From: Flavobacterium inviolabile
GTDB taxonomy: Bacteria; Bacteroidota; Bacteroidia; Flavobacteriales; Flavobacteriaceae
Length of the DNA: 64,000 bases
Assembly: GCF_013389455.1 (NCBI RefSeq)
Contig: NZ_CP058278.1
Location: 558,001-622,000, forward strand
Reading direction: 5' to 3'
Made by a program: the position numbers and the translations under genes
The notes under the pieces: generated by a model
Told to the model about the DNA's origin: nothing
The model's database searches: none
What the model saw: only the letters and a program-made list of their open reading frames with translations
Shown here: piece by piece, positions 47,001-56,914 of the stretch
Layout: each line of letters begins with the position of its first letter
How positions within the stretch are numbered: position 1 is the stretch's first letter

Positions 47001-47221
47001 GCTTTGTCATTTGGCGCTTCTTTTGAAAACTCCGACAAGCTGGAAACAATCCTGGTTTTCATTTCCTCAACCGCTTTATTGGTAAAAGTAATGGCCAGGA
47101 TTTTTTTATAGGCATCGTTGGTATCCGATTGCAACAGTATCTTTAAATACTCTTTTACAAGCGTATAGGTTTTTCCGGAACCTGCCGAAGCATCATATAT
47201 GGAGAATGCAGTTTTATTCAC
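44069..47221 (-). CDS. AddA-like UvrD helicase-nuclease
   Basis: The 1,050-residue protein has the Walker A motif D-A-S-A-G-S-G-K-T-Y-T near residue 10, motif II D-E-F-Q-D-T-S, Q-S-I-Y-R-W-R-G-G, helicase motif V/VI text M-T-I-H-K-S-K-G-L-E-F and V-A-L-T-R-A, and a C-terminal nuclease core P-D-R-V...L-L-D-Y-K-T-G. It is the motor subunit of an AddAB-type break-resection complex with the protein at 38,348. It is divergent from sod. Confidence 0.92.
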   Translation of the reverse strand: MNKTAFSIYDASAGSGKTYTLVKEYLKILLQSDTNDAYKKILAITFTNKAVEEMKTRIVSSLSEFSKEAPNDKAMDLMQDIAAEIRLSLVTIKDKSKAIIKNIIHNYASFDISTIDKFTHKVIRAFAHDLNLPVTFDVSLETDSLLQEAVDAIVAKAGEDHELTNILVDFSVDKTDNDKSWDVTGELLDVGRLLMNENNRNEIVNFQDKTIEEFQVIKQQLTAAIAKLEADCVAKADEAMALIESKGIDLKSFSRGTFPNHLGYIQKGELKSSHKKFREAEDIAVNKTAKDKEIIESISGTLITLLEEVYKNYEKKSFYEAFLKNITPLSLLNSISKELERIQKEQNILSISEFNAIIYKEIQNQPAPFIYERLGERYKHFFIDEFQDTSEMQWHNLIPLIDNALSSEDLSGTRGSLMIVGDPKQSIYRWRGGKAEQFIALSKCRNPFSNPDKQLVRLEKNFRSYSEVIEFNNAFFAMLSDEFSNADYQDLYRNHSHQQVNAKTGGYVNISFIPDVVEADENNEEEADGKEQLYLKATLQTIKEVVAKGFAYKDIVLLTRKRSSGVALANFLTENSVKILSSETLLIENATEVRLILNVLRYLKNNNDKEAKAAFLYFVAQYRQTQLPVHDCIEKGMQQETEEGLEQWLHELGIIISFKDCRKKSLYEAVEIIVAVFIKEKSTISYVQYFLDLVLERDVRTQSGIADFLEYWDKNGSKFSIPSPEGNDAVRIMTIHKSKGLEFPVVIFPFAEEDYARAPRSKMWLEMDEADFAISKALVDVRKEVSEYGEKAALVYEEKSQQDLLDNINVLYVALTRAEEQLYIISGKNVSSKGELKNNMSSYFIKYLDYKGVYQEEKRIFEFGTPERKSVARPQGEQQQLITVVQEKLDPKAVKIAQREALMWGTAQERAIEFGNVLHEILSFVKTGNDIPLAIIKAQESGLITHTQKEEVEKTLWEIVEHPELQLFFEEGNVVYKEQSIIKKGNRTIKPDRVVLKERKAYLLDYKTGMHQAKYEKQLEEYKMALEEMGFEVMKKTLVYIGETLNVIHL
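44072..44079 (-). promoter_or_regulatory. Promoter -7 box of kbl
   Basis: On the minus strand this reads TACATTTG. It lies within the last codons of the addA-like gene. Two copies of TTATTCGGTTA, 17 bases apart, sit between it and the kbl start. Confidence 0.45.
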
Positions 47222-47297
47222 AGTTAAGAAAAGTTTATATTGAAATTACCAATAACGGAATAGAGAATTACTATTTTTTATTCCAAAGTTTAATTTA

Positions 47298-47305
47298 TAA
47301 ATTTG
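47298..47305 (+). promoter_or_regulatory. Promoter -7 box of sod
   Basis: TAAATTTG matches TAnnTTTG 35 bases ahead of the sod ATG; the upstream TTG is not clear. Confidence 0.5.
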
Positions 47306-47340
47306 AATAAAAATAATACTAATCTATAAAAAATCATACT

Positions 47341-47949
47341 ATGGCTTTCGAATTACCACAACTCCCATATACTTATGACGCCTTAGAGCCTCATATTGAT
47401 GCCCGTACAATGGAAATACACCATTCCAAACATCACAATGCATACACTACAAATCTGAACGCTGCTATTGCAGGAACAGACCTGGAAGGAAAATCTATTG
47501 AAGAAATTCTTCACAATCTGGATTTATCCAAAGCTGCTGTACGTAATAATGGTGGTGGTTTTTACAATCACAATTTATTCTGGGAAGTAATGTCACCAAA
47601 CGGCGGCGGACAACCAACAGGAGAATTAGCTGAGGCGATCACAGCGGCTTTTGGTTCTTTTGAAGAATTTAAAGCACAGTTTTCAAAAGCTGGAGCAACA
47701 CAATTCGGTTCCGGATGGGCCTGGCTTTGTGTTCAGAAAGGCGGAAAACTGGATGTTTGCGGAACGCCTAACCAGGACAACCCGTTAATGCCGGGAATCG
47801 GATGCGGCGGTACGCCTATTTTAGGAATGGACGTATGGGAACATGCTTACTACCTGAACTATCAAAACAGAAGACCAGATTATATTGAAGCTTTCTTTAA
47901 TGTAATTAACTGGGCTGAAGTAGCAAAACGTTTTGCAGCTGCGAAATAA
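47341..47949 (+). CDS. sodB: Superoxide dismutase (Fe/Mn type)
   Basis: The 202-residue enzyme converts superoxide to oxygen and peroxide. Metal ligands are His27 (M-E-I-H-H-S-K-H-H), His77 (F-Y-N-H-N-L-F-W), Asp164 and His168 (M-D-V-W-E-H-A-Y-Y). There is no signal peptide, so it is cytoplasmic. Whether iron or manganese is used cannot be settled from these residues; the symbol follows the usual flavobacterial name. A strong terminator follows. Confidence 0.95.
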   Translation: MAFELPQLPYTYDALEPHIDARTMEIHHSKHHNAYTTNLNAAIAGTDLEGKSIEEILHNLDLSKAAVRNNGGGFYNHNLFWEVMSPNGGGQPTGELAEAITAAFGSFEEFKAQFSKAGATQFGSGWAWLCVQKGGKLDVCGTPNQDNPLMPGIGCGGTPILGMDVWEHAYYLNYQNRRPDYIEAFFNVINWAEVAKRFAAAK

Positions 47950-47968
47950 AGATATCTTTTACAAAAAA

Positions 47969-48007
47969 AACCGAAAGAATCATCCCTGATTCTTTCGGGT
48001 TTTTTTA
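47969..48007 (+). terminator. Terminator of sod
   Basis: CCGAAAGAATCA/TGATTCTTTCGG is followed by a long T run. Confidence 0.9.
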
Positions 48008-48182
48008 TGCCTTTTTATAAAATGAAAAAGGTGGAATAGAATTCCACCCTTTTTGCCCCAAATCTACCATAAACTTAACCTACTAATGCTATGGTGATAC
48101 AAATGTATTGTCAACGCTTTCCGTCATCAAATAAATCAGATTATCTACTAATAAATTCGATAAAAAGCGCGTTTTTAACTCT

Positions 48183-50081
48183 TTAATAAGCACGGGCATC
48201 CTTACCTTCATAAAAATTCATAAAAGCCCGGTTCACAACACGATTACCACCATTTGTCGGATAGTCGCCTGTAAAGTACCAATCTCCTAAATTTTTAGGA
48301 CATGCTTTGTGTAAATTTTCAACGGTCTGGAAGATGATTTTTACCTCTGCTCCCACACAGGAAGTAGTCAGCATTGCAGCAATTTTATCGGAAATTTCCT
48401 GATCTGTAAAAGGAGCATACATTTCTTTTACATAGTTAACCACTTCACTATCCGGTAAATTTTCCTGTGCTTTCGATTTTTGATAGACTTCTTCCACTAT
48501 ATGGTACAGGTTACGCTCTTTCAGCAATTCCAAAGCGGCCTGAAAAGCAACCAGTCCTTCCAGTTTTGCCATATCGATACCGTAACAATCCGGATAACGG
48601 ATCTGCGGCGCCGAAGAAACAATCACTATCTTTTTAGGATGCAGCCTGTCCATCATTTTGATGATACTTTTCTTTAAAGTTGTACCGCGAACAATACTGT
48701 CATCAATGATAACCAGATTGTCGGTCGGTTTAATAACCCCGTAGGTCACATCATAAACGTGTGCTACCAGATCATCACGGCTGCTGTCTTCTGTAATAAA
48801 CGTACGCAGCTTCGCATCTTTAATCGCCACTTTTTCGGTTCTCAGTTTTACAGAAAGGATATCCTGTAACTTCTCAGCCGTTAAAACTTCTTTATTCGCT
48901 AAGATATCGGATATTTTACGCTGGTTTAAGAAATCCTGAGCCGCTTCCACCATTCCGTAAAAGGAGGTTTCTGCAGTATTGGGAATATATGAGAATACCG
49001 TATTGTCCGTATCATTATCAATAGCCTCTAAAACAGCCGGCATGATCAGTTTACCCAAATCTTTACGTTCCTGGTAAATTTCGGCATCGCTTCCTCTTGA
49101 AAAATAGATTCTTTCAAAAGAACAGGCTTTTAAAGGTAATGCCTCTCTGATTTGTTTGTCCAGTACGCGGCCGTCTTTTTTTACGATAATGGCATGTCCC
49201 GGAGTAATTTCCTGAATGGCTTCAAACGGAACATTAAAAACGGTCTGAATAACCGGTCTTTCGGATGCTACCACCACGATTTCATCATCCTGGTAATAAA
49301 ATGCCGGACGGATTCCTGCCGGATCTCTTGTTACGAATGCATCACCATGACCTAAAAGTCCTGCCATTGCATATCCGCCATCCCAGTTTTTGGAAGCACG
49401 TCTTAAAATACGGGCAATATCCAGCCTTTCGGCAATTACCGGAGAAGCATCTCTTTTGCTTAGTCCTTCGTTTTTACATTCCTGATACAGGTCTGTAATT
49501 TCATCATCCAGAAAATGTCCGATTTTTTCCATTACCGTAACGGTATCAGCCATTTCTTTCGGATGCTGCCCTAATCGTACCAAATCGTCGAAAAGTTCTT
49601 TAACATTCGTCATATTAAAGTTTCCGGCAACAATCAGGTTGCGGTGCATCCAGTTGTTCTGACGTAAAAACGGATGTACACTTTCAATGCTGTTTTTTCC
49701 AAAAGTCCCGTAACGAACGTGTCCTAAAAACAGTTCACCGATATAAGGGATTTCTTTTTTCTGTAGTTCTACATTGTCGTTATACTCCGGATGTAACGCT
49801 AATTCTTCATTAATCCTTTGATTGACTTGTGCAAAAATGTCCTGAATCGGTTGCGCCTGATTGGATCTGATTCTGCTGATATAGCGCTCTCCCGGTTCCA
49901 CATCTAATTTAATACTTGCCAAACCTGCTCCATCCTGCCCTCTGTTGTGCTGCTTTTCCATTAGCAGGTACATTTTCTGTATCCCGTAAAAAGCAGAACC
50001 ATATTTTTCTTTATAGAATTCCAATGGTTTTTTTAATCTCAAAAGGGCAATGCCACACTCATGTTTTATTGCGTCACTCAT
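48183..50081 (-). CDS. PurF-like amidophosphoribosyltransferase paralogue
   Basis: The 632-residue protein has an N-terminal Ntn glutaminase domain with Cys9 after a short propeptide (M-S-D-A-I-K-H-E-C-G-I-A), N-R-G-Q-D-G-A-G and G-H-V-R-Y-G-T, and a phosphoribosyltransferase motif V-I-I-D-D-S-I-V-R-G-T-T-L near 430. It would make phosphoribosylamine in purine synthesis. At 632 residues it is longer than the usual 470-510, with extra C-terminal text. It is likely the second PurF-like protein found in many Bacteroidota. purN lies 1.6 kb away. Confidence 0.85.
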   Translation of the reverse strand: MSDAIKHECGIALLRLKKPLEFYKEKYGSAFYGIQKMYLLMEKQHNRGQDGAGLASIKLDVEPGERYISRIRSNQAQPIQDIFAQVNQRINEELALHPEYNDNVELQKKEIPYIGELFLGHVRYGTFGKNSIESVHPFLRQNNWMHRNLIVAGNFNMTNVKELFDDLVRLGQHPKEMADTVTVMEKIGHFLDDEITDLYQECKNEGLSKRDASPVIAERLDIARILRRASKNWDGGYAMAGLLGHGDAFVTRDPAGIRPAFYYQDDEIVVVASERPVIQTVFNVPFEAIQEITPGHAIIVKKDGRVLDKQIREALPLKACSFERIYFSRGSDAEIYQERKDLGKLIMPAVLEAIDNDTDNTVFSYIPNTAETSFYGMVEAAQDFLNQRKISDILANKEVLTAEKLQDILSVKLRTEKVAIKDAKLRTFITEDSSRDDLVAHVYDVTYGVIKPTDNLVIIDDSIVRGTTLKKSIIKMMDRLHPKKIVIVSSAPQIRYPDCYGIDMAKLEGLVAFQAALELLKERNLYHIVEEVYQKSKAQENLPDSEVVNYVKEMYAPFTDQEISDKIAAMLTTSCVGAEVKIIFQTVENLHKACPKNLGDWYFTGDYPTNGGNRVVNRAFMNFYEGKDARAY

Positions 50082-50115
50082 AGTTGTTGTGTTGTTGTGT
50101 GTTTTTGTATATTAA

Positions 50116-50140
50116 TAAAAAAAGCCCCGTTTCGAGGCTT
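50116..50140 (-). terminator. Terminator of the PfkB kinase gene
   Basis: AAGCCTCG/CGGGGCTT (minus strand, one mismatch) is followed by a T run. Confidence 0.75.
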
Positions 50141-50152
50141 CGGATGTATCCG

Positions 50153-51082
50153 TTATTCTTGTAATGCAATTTCAAATTGCGTTAATGCTTTAAATTGTTT
50201 CAAGCGGGACAGTACTTCCGGTTTTTGCAAACGTTCCATTCGCTGCGTTCCGAATTCTTCAACACAGAACGATGCTAAATTGGATCCGTAAACAATGGCG
50301 TTTTTAAGGTTTTCAAAAGAAACATTTTCGCTCTGCGCGATATATCCTGAAAAACCTCCTGCAAAAGTATCTCCGGCTCCTGTTGGATCGAAAACCTCTT
50401 CCAATGGTAAAGCCGGTGCAAAGAAAACTTCTTTATTGTGGAACAATAATGCTCCGTGCTCTCCTTTTTTGATTACCACAAACTTAGGTCCCATTTCCTG
50501 AATTTTAGCAGCCGCTTTCACCAAAGAGTATTCTCCGGATAACTGGCGTGCTTCTTCATCATTAATTGTAATTACATCTACTCTTTTAATGACATCCAGT
50601 AATTCCGGTAAAGCGCAATCCATCCAGAAGTTCATGGTATCCAATACTACTAATTTAGGACGTGATTCCATTTGATCCAAAACACTGCTTTGTACAATAG
50701 GATGCAAGTTTCCTAACATTACTACATCGGCATCTTTAAAATCTGCCGGTACTTTTGGCTGGAAATCTGCCAATACATTCAATTGTGTATCTAAGGTATC
50801 TCTTGAATTTAAATCGTTGTGATAACGTCCGCTCCAAAAGAAGGTCTTTCCTCCTTTTACAACTTCAAGTCCAGAGATATCAATATTTCTATTTTTAAGT
50901 GAGTCTAAATATTCTTGTGGAAAATCTTCACCAACTACAGAAACTATAGCCGACTTTAAATTAAAAAAAGAAGCCGAAAGTCCAATATATGTAGCAGCAC
51001 CACCTAAAATTTTATCAGTCTTTCCAAACGGTGTTTCAATTGCATCAAAAGCAACAGTTCCTACAATTAATAATTTATTCAT
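50153..51082 (-). CDS. PfkB family carbohydrate/nucleoside kinase
   Basis: The 309-residue ribokinase-fold enzyme has G-G-A-A-T-Y-I-G near residue 27 and the catalytic D-P-T-G-A-G-D-T-F-A-G-G (Asp near 249). The substrate, a sugar or nucleoside, is not readable; adenosine kinase-like members occur in purine salvage, which would suit the PurF-like and purN neighbours. It lies just upstream of the PurF-like gene in the same direction, with a terminator between them. Confidence 0.85.
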   Translation of the reverse strand: MNKLLIVGTVAFDAIETPFGKTDKILGGAATYIGLSASFFNLKSAIVSVVGEDFPQEYLDSLKNRNIDISGLEVVKGGKTFFWSGRYHNDLNSRDTLDTQLNVLADFQPKVPADFKDADVVMLGNLHPIVQSSVLDQMESRPKLVVLDTMNFWMDCALPELLDVIKRVDVITINDEEARQLSGEYSLVKAAAKIQEMGPKFVVIKKGEHGALLFHNKEVFFAPALPLEEVFDPTGAGDTFAGGFSGYIAQSENVSFENLKNAIVYGSNLASFCVEEFGTQRMERLQKPEVLSRLKQFKALTQFEIALQE

Positions 51083-51181
51083 AAAACGAGTTGAAAATTA
51101 GGGTGCAAATATACTTCATAAGTTTCAGAGTTGCAACGATTCAGCATCACAAAGTAATTGTAAAGTTTACAACAACATTCC

Positions 51182-51655
51182 CTAATTATGCTGCTCTCTT
51201 TCATAAAAGGTATCCACAGAAAGCTTTTCCAGCTGTGAAGCCATTACGGCCAGCTCGTCACATCGTTCATTCTGAGGGTGGTTATTGTGTCCTTTTACCC
51301 ATTTGAAGTCCACCTGGTGTTTGCGGTAAATCTTTAAAAACCGCATCCAGAGATCCGGATTTTTCTTCCCGTCAAAGTTTTTCTTTTCCCAGCCGAAAAC
51401 CCAGCCTTTCACTACGGAATCAATCACATATCTGGAATCGGAGATAACCAGCACTTTTGTGCCCTGTATTTTGAGCTTTTCAAGTCCTACGATTACCGCC
51501 AGCAATTCCATCCTGTTATTGGTCGTGAGACGGAAACCTTCAAAGAATTCTTTTTTATACGGTTTGCCCACCCATTGCAGGATTACACCGTAACCGCCGG
51601 GACCGGGATTGCCTTTGGCAGCACCGTCTGTATATATATGTACTTCGTGACTCAC
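51182..51655 (-). CDS. rnhA: Ribonuclease HI
   Basis: The 157-residue enzyme cuts RNA in RNA-DNA hybrids. The catalytic set Asp10, Glu50, Asp73 and Asp133 with His123 is complete (Y-T-D-G-A, N-R-M-E-L, I-S-D-S-R-Y-V, R-C-D-E-L-A). The length is normal. It lies one base after the purN stop, so the two are cotranscribed. Confidence 0.96.
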   Translation of the reverse strand: MSHEVHIYTDGAAKGNPGPGGYGVILQWVGKPYKKEFFEGFRLTTNNRMELLAVIVGLEKLKIQGTKVLVISDSRYVIDSVVKGWVFGWEKKNFDGKKNPDLWMRFLKIYRKHQVDFKWVKGHNNHPQNERCDELAVMASQLEKLSVDTFYEREQHN

Positions 51656-51656
51656 G

Positions 51657-52220
51657 TTATTCTTTTAACAGGTTTTCAATCACCACCGGGAAATGGTCGT
51701 GTTCCAGAAGCTGCACTTTATGCGCAATTTCTTCGGGCGTCAGACAATCTGCAACAGCTGTCCGTGCCTGAAATACAATACCGCCTTCGTCATAATGTTC
51801 GTTTACATAATGTATTGTAATCCCCGTTTCCGCTTCTTTATTTTCCAGAACGGCACGGTGAACATGCATGCCATACATTCCTTTACCGCCATATTTCGGT
51901 AATAATGCCGGATGAATATTGATGATTTTATCGGGATAATGCGCAATAATACTGTCCGGAAACTTCCAAAGAAATCCTGCCAAAACGATCAGATCCGGCC
52001 GAATTGTGTCGATTTTTTCCAGAACAGTTCCGTCAAAAAGCTCGTTTTTGTCAAAAATTACGGTCGAAACACCCAATTTTTCCGATTTTTCCAAAACTTT
52101 TGCAGTGGCATTATTCGAAAAAACTGCCGCCACCTGTATTTGGCTATTATCCCTGAAGTGTAAAATAATTTTTTCGGCGTTAGAGCCCGAACCAGAAGCA
52201 AATATCACAATCTTTCTCAT
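51657..52220 (-). CDS. purN: Phosphoribosylglycinamide formyltransferase
   Basis: The 187-residue enzyme adds a formyl group from 10-formyl-THF in the third step of purine synthesis. Catalytic residues Asn101 and His103 (I-N-I-H-P-A-L-L-P) and Asp144 (H-Y-D-E-G-G-I) are present, and the N-terminal A-S-G-S-G-S-N binds phosphate. It is divergent from acpP. Confidence 0.95.
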   Translation of the reverse strand: MRKIVIFASGSGSNAEKIILHFRDNSQIQVAAVFSNNATAKVLEKSEKLGVSTVIFDKNELFDGTVLEKIDTIRPDLIVLAGFLWKFPDSIIAHYPDKIINIHPALLPKYGGKGMYGMHVHRAVLENKEAETGITIHYVNEHYDEGGIVFQARTAVADCLTPEEIAHKVQLLEHDHFPVVIENLLKE

Positions 52221-52337
52221 CGATCCCGTGTTTTTTTATTCCGCAAAAAAAAGAATAATAAATGATATTAAACAGTTTTTAGAGGCCTTTGTAAAATTAA
52301 TTTTTTATTTTCGTAGCCACATTTATTAACTAAAATG

Positions 52338-52366
52338 TTGTATTAAAATAAAGTTTTTTATTTTTG
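52338..52366 (+). promoter_or_regulatory. Promoter of acpP
   Basis: TTG (52338-52340), an 18-base spacer and TATTTTTG (52359-52366) match the consensus. The leader would be about 25 bases. Confidence 0.75.
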
Positions 52367-52396
52367 CCAACAAATTAAATTTTAAAATTAAAGATT

Positions 52397-52633
52397 ATGT
52401 CAGACATTGCATCAAGAGTAAAAGCGATTATCGTAGACAAATTAGGTGTTGACGAAAACGAAGTTGTAACGGAAGCAAGCTTCACTAACGATTTAGGAGC
52501 TGATTCATTAGACACTGTTGAGCTTATTATGGAGTTCGAAAAAGAATTCGATATTCAAATTCCAGATGACCAAGCTGAAAACATTGCTACTGTTGGCCAA
52601 GCTATCTCTTACATAGAAGAAGCTAAGAAATAA
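52397..52633 (+). CDS. acpP: Acyl carrier protein
   Basis: The 78-residue acidic protein carries growing fatty acids on 4'-phosphopantetheine attached to Ser37 in G-A-D-S-L-D-T-V-E. It is first in the cluster acpP-fabF-rnc, but two hairpins in the 198-base gap before fabF would keep its transcript more abundant than those of the downstream genes. Confidence 0.97.
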   Translation: MSDIASRVKAIIVDKLGVDENEVVTEASFTNDLGADSLDTVELIMEFEKEFDIQIPDDQAENIATVGQAISYIEEAKK

Positions 52634-52646
52634 TAACCTCATGCAT

Positions 52647-52676
52647 CCCATGTGTTCATTTTCCTGAATACATGGG
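52647..52676 (+). terminator. Hairpin 1 between acpP and fabF
   Basis: CCCATGTGTTCA/TGAATACATGGG is a 12-base stem (one G-T pair) followed by GTTATTATTTTT, a partial terminator of acpP. Confidence 0.75.
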
Positions 52677-52754
52677 TGTTATTATTTTTCAACAGGTATT
52701 TGGTTAAGAGAAATACTACTGATTGGAAACAATCTATTAAAATATATATCAAAT

Positions 52755-52797
52755 TACCCATGTTTCCTTTGATTCATAAAAGAAAACAACATGGGTA
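52755..52797 (+). terminator. Hairpin 2 between acpP and fabF
   Basis: ACCCATGTT/AACATGGGT with a long inner loop is followed by ATTTTTG. It reuses the stem word CCCATGT/ACATGGG of hairpin 1, so arms of the two can also pair with each other. Confidence 0.6.
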
Positions 52798-52831
52798 TTT
52801 TTGTTTAAATTGAAACTATAAAATTGAACGT

Positions 52832-54085
52832 ATGAAATTAAGACGAGTTGTAGTAACGGGATTAGGTGCACTTACTCCTATTGGTAACAATATTCAAGAA
52901 TACTGGAATGGTCTTATTAATGGTGTAAGCGGAGCGGCTCCAATTACTTATTTTGATGCAACCAACTTCAAAACACAATTTGCTTGTGAGCTAAAAGGTT
53001 TTAATGTTGAAAATTTCATAGATCGTAAAGAGGCTCGTAAAATGGACCGTTATGCGCAATATGCAATGGTTTCATCTGAAGAGGCGGTTAACGATGCTAA
53101 TTTCAATTTTGACAAATTAGATAAAGACAGAGTTGGTGTTATCTGGGGATCCGGTATTGGCGGTTTGGAAACTTTCCAGCAGGAAGTTATGGATTTTGCA
53201 AAAGGAAGTGGTATTCCTAAGTTCAATCCGTTCTTTATACCAAAAATGATTGCGGATATCGCCGGAGGTCACATTTCAATAAAATACGGATTCAGAGGTC
53301 CGAACTTCACTACAGTTTCGGCTTGTGCTTCCTCTACAAATGCATTAATTGATGCTTTTAACTATATCCGTTTAGGCCATGCTGATGTTATGGTTACGGG
53401 TGGTTCTGAAGCAGCAGTTACCATTGCAGGTATGGGTGGTTTTAATGCGATGCATGCCCTTTCTACAAGAAACAACGATCCCAAAACAGCTTCCCGCCCT
53501 ATGGACAAAGACCGTGAAGGTTTTGTACTAGGAGAAGGAGCCGGTGCTTTAATTCTGGAAGAATACGAACACGCTGTGGCTCGTGGTGCCAGAATCTATT
53601 GCGAAATTGGCGGTGGCGGAATGTCAGCAGATGCACACCACATTACAGCTCCGCATCCGGAAGGATTTGGTGCTAAAAATGTAATGTTGAACTGTTTGAG
53701 AGATGCCGGTTTACAACCAACGGATGTAGACGGTGTGAACATGCACGGAACTTCTACACCATTAGGCGATATTGCCGAAAGCAAAGCTATTCAGCACGTA
53801 TTTGGCGAACACGCTTATACGTTAAACCTGAATTCAACAAAATCAATGACCGGACACTTACTGGGTGCTGCCGGAGCCATTGAAGCAATTGCTTCTATTC
53901 TTTCTATCGTACACGGAATTGTTCCTCCAACGATCAACCATTTTACCGATGATGAAAACATCGATAACAAATTAAACTTCACCTTCAATCAGGCTCAGAA
54001 AAGAGACATGAAAGTTGTGATGAGTAATACCTTTGGTTTTGGCGGACACAATGCTTGCGTATTAGTTAAAAAAATAGAGCTATAG
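52832..54085 (+). CDS. fabF: 3-oxoacyl-ACP synthase II
   Basis: The 417-residue condensing enzyme extends fatty acids. The active Cys165 lies in V-S-A-C-A-S-S-T-N-A, and the two His in M-H-G-T-S-T-P-L-G-D and F-G-F-G-G-H-N. Length and motifs fit FabF. The rnc gene starts seven bases after its stop. Confidence 0.97.
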   Translation: MKLRRVVVTGLGALTPIGNNIQEYWNGLINGVSGAAPITYFDATNFKTQFACELKGFNVENFIDRKEARKMDRYAQYAMVSSEEAVNDANFNFDKLDKDRVGVIWGSGIGGLETFQQEVMDFAKGSGIPKFNPFFIPKMIADIAGGHISIKYGFRGPNFTTVSACASSTNALIDAFNYIRLGHADVMVTGGSEAAVTIAGMGGFNAMHALSTRNNDPKTASRPMDKDREGFVLGEGAGALILEEYEHAVARGARIYCEIGGGGMSADAHHITAPHPEGFGAKNVMLNCLRDAGLQPTDVDGVNMHGTSTPLGDIAESKAIQHVFGEHAYTLNLNSTKSMTGHLLGAAGAIEAIASILSIVHGIVPPTINHFTDDENIDNKLNFTFNQAQKRDMKVVMSNTFGFGGHNACVLVKKIEL

Positions 54086-54092
54086 TATTCTA

Positions 54093-54833
54093 ATGAGTAT
54101 TATCAAAAAAATATTTTCAAATTCCCGCTCTAATGAAGACGGGATTTTTTTTGATGAAATCCAAAAAATATTAGGATTCAAACCCGCAAATTTAAACCAT
54201 TACCGCAAGGCTTTCACCCACCGTTCGATGAACAAAACGGACGAGGATGGAAACCCGCTTAACTACGAACGTTTGGAGTTTTTAGGCGATGCCATGCTGG
54301 GCTCTGTTATTGCAGCCCACCTTTTCAATATGGTTCCCACCGGCGATGAAGGCTATCTGACCAAGATGCGCTCCAAAATCGTGAGCCGGGAACACCTTAA
54401 CGAATTGGGCAAGGACCTGAACCTGATCAAACACGTGGAAAGCAAAGTGTCTACCCAGCATTTTGGTGAGAATATACACGGAAATTTATTCGAAGCCTTA
54501 ATCGGCGCCATTTACCTGGACAGAGGGTTTACCTATTGTGAGAAATTTATCCATAAAAAGGTAATCACTCCTTATGTCGATATCCCGAAACTGGAAGGAA
54601 AAGTAATCAGCTATAAAAGTCTTGTCATTGAATGGTGCCAGAAAGAAAAGCTGTCATTCCATTATGATGTTTTTGAAGACAACGGAAACGAAGGCATTAA
54701 ATATTTTGGCGTTAAATTAAAGATTGACAACAAGATCGTTGCAAGAGCAAGAGCAACGTCTAAGAAAAAAGCAGAAGAGAAAGCCTCACAAAGAGCCTAT
54801 TTTGCTTTTCAGGAAAAGATGAACAAAAAGTAA
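54093..54833 (+). CDS. rnc: Ribonuclease III
   Basis: The 246-residue enzyme cuts double-stranded RNA in rRNA and mRNA processing. The signature E-R-L-E-F-L-G-D-A-M (Glu60 to Asp66) and the second acidic site N-L-F-E-A-L-I-G-A-I are present, with a C-terminal dsRNA-binding domain rich in Lys. Coupling to acpP-fabF is common in bacteria. Confidence 0.96.
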   Translation: MSIIKKIFSNSRSNEDGIFFDEIQKILGFKPANLNHYRKAFTHRSMNKTDEDGNPLNYERLEFLGDAMLGSVIAAHLFNMVPTGDEGYLTKMRSKIVSREHLNELGKDLNLIKHVESKVSTQHFGENIHGNLFEALIGAIYLDRGFTYCEKFIHKKVITPYVDIPKLEGKVISYKSLVIEWCQKEKLSFHYDVFEDNGNEGIKYFGVKLKIDNKIVARARATSKKKAEEKASQRAYFAFQEKMNKK

Positions 54834-54927
54834 CAACCTGCCTTTGCTAAATTATCGTTAACAACACGGCTTTGCTGTTTTTTAAATCTTTAATGTACTA
54901 TCTTTACATTTGATTTTTTAAGAAAAT

Positions 54928-55413
54928 ATGGCTATTCACAAACTACTGATTGACGATTTCATTTCCGAAGATTATGAATTGATTGCAATTCATGCTACCT
55001 TGGAAGATTATCGATTAGCCTATTTTATCAATCAGAAATTACCGGTTACCTTCGAAAAAAGCAGTAAAGACATCGGCATCCAGATCGAGGAGGGAAAAAG
55101 TCATTTTACCCGCTTTATTTTTGATGACGAAGCTAATGAATTGTTCTGGAATTTAATTCCGAACAAGACCAAAATAATAACCCGCCAAACGAAAGCAACA
55201 ACCCTTTTTGAGGAAACAGAATTTGATATTACTACCAACATCTTCCTGCTTCCGGAATTAAAAAAAGTGGATTACATTATAAAAATCGAAAATACCGACG
55301 ATTTTTTTGACCTGGACAGTTTAATCGACCAATTACTAACGATTAAACAGATCACCATGGCCTACAAAATCGATCAGAACAAACTAAAATCAAAAAATAA
55401 TTTAATTTTCTAA
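54928..55413 (+). CDS. IPExxxVDY family protein
   Basis: The 161-residue cytoplasmic protein contains L-P-E-L-K-K-V-D-Y near residue 109, the motif that names this Bacteroidota family of unknown function. It lies between rnc and pyk, and pyk starts five bases after its stop, so it is cotranscribed with pyruvate kinase. No catalytic motif is seen. Confidence 0.85.
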   Translation: MAIHKLLIDDFISEDYELIAIHATLEDYRLAYFINQKLPVTFEKSSKDIGIQIEEGKSHFTRFIFDDEANELFWNLIPNKTKIITRQTKATTLFEETEFDITTNIFLLPELKKVDYIIKIENTDDFFDLDSLIDQLLTIKQITMAYKIDQNKLKSKNNLIF

Positions 55414-55418
55414 TACAA

Positions 55419-56849
<1,431 letters not shown>

Positions 56850-56858
56850 TATACTACT

Positions 56859-56888
56859 AAAAAAGCTATCCAAACGGGTAGCTTTTTT
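56859..56888 (+). terminator. Terminator of pyk
   Basis: AAAAGCTA/TAGCTTTT is followed by further T. It may also serve dinB from the other side. Confidence 0.85.
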
Positions 56889-56914
56889 GTTTGATACCGG
56901 TTTCCGGATTATAC

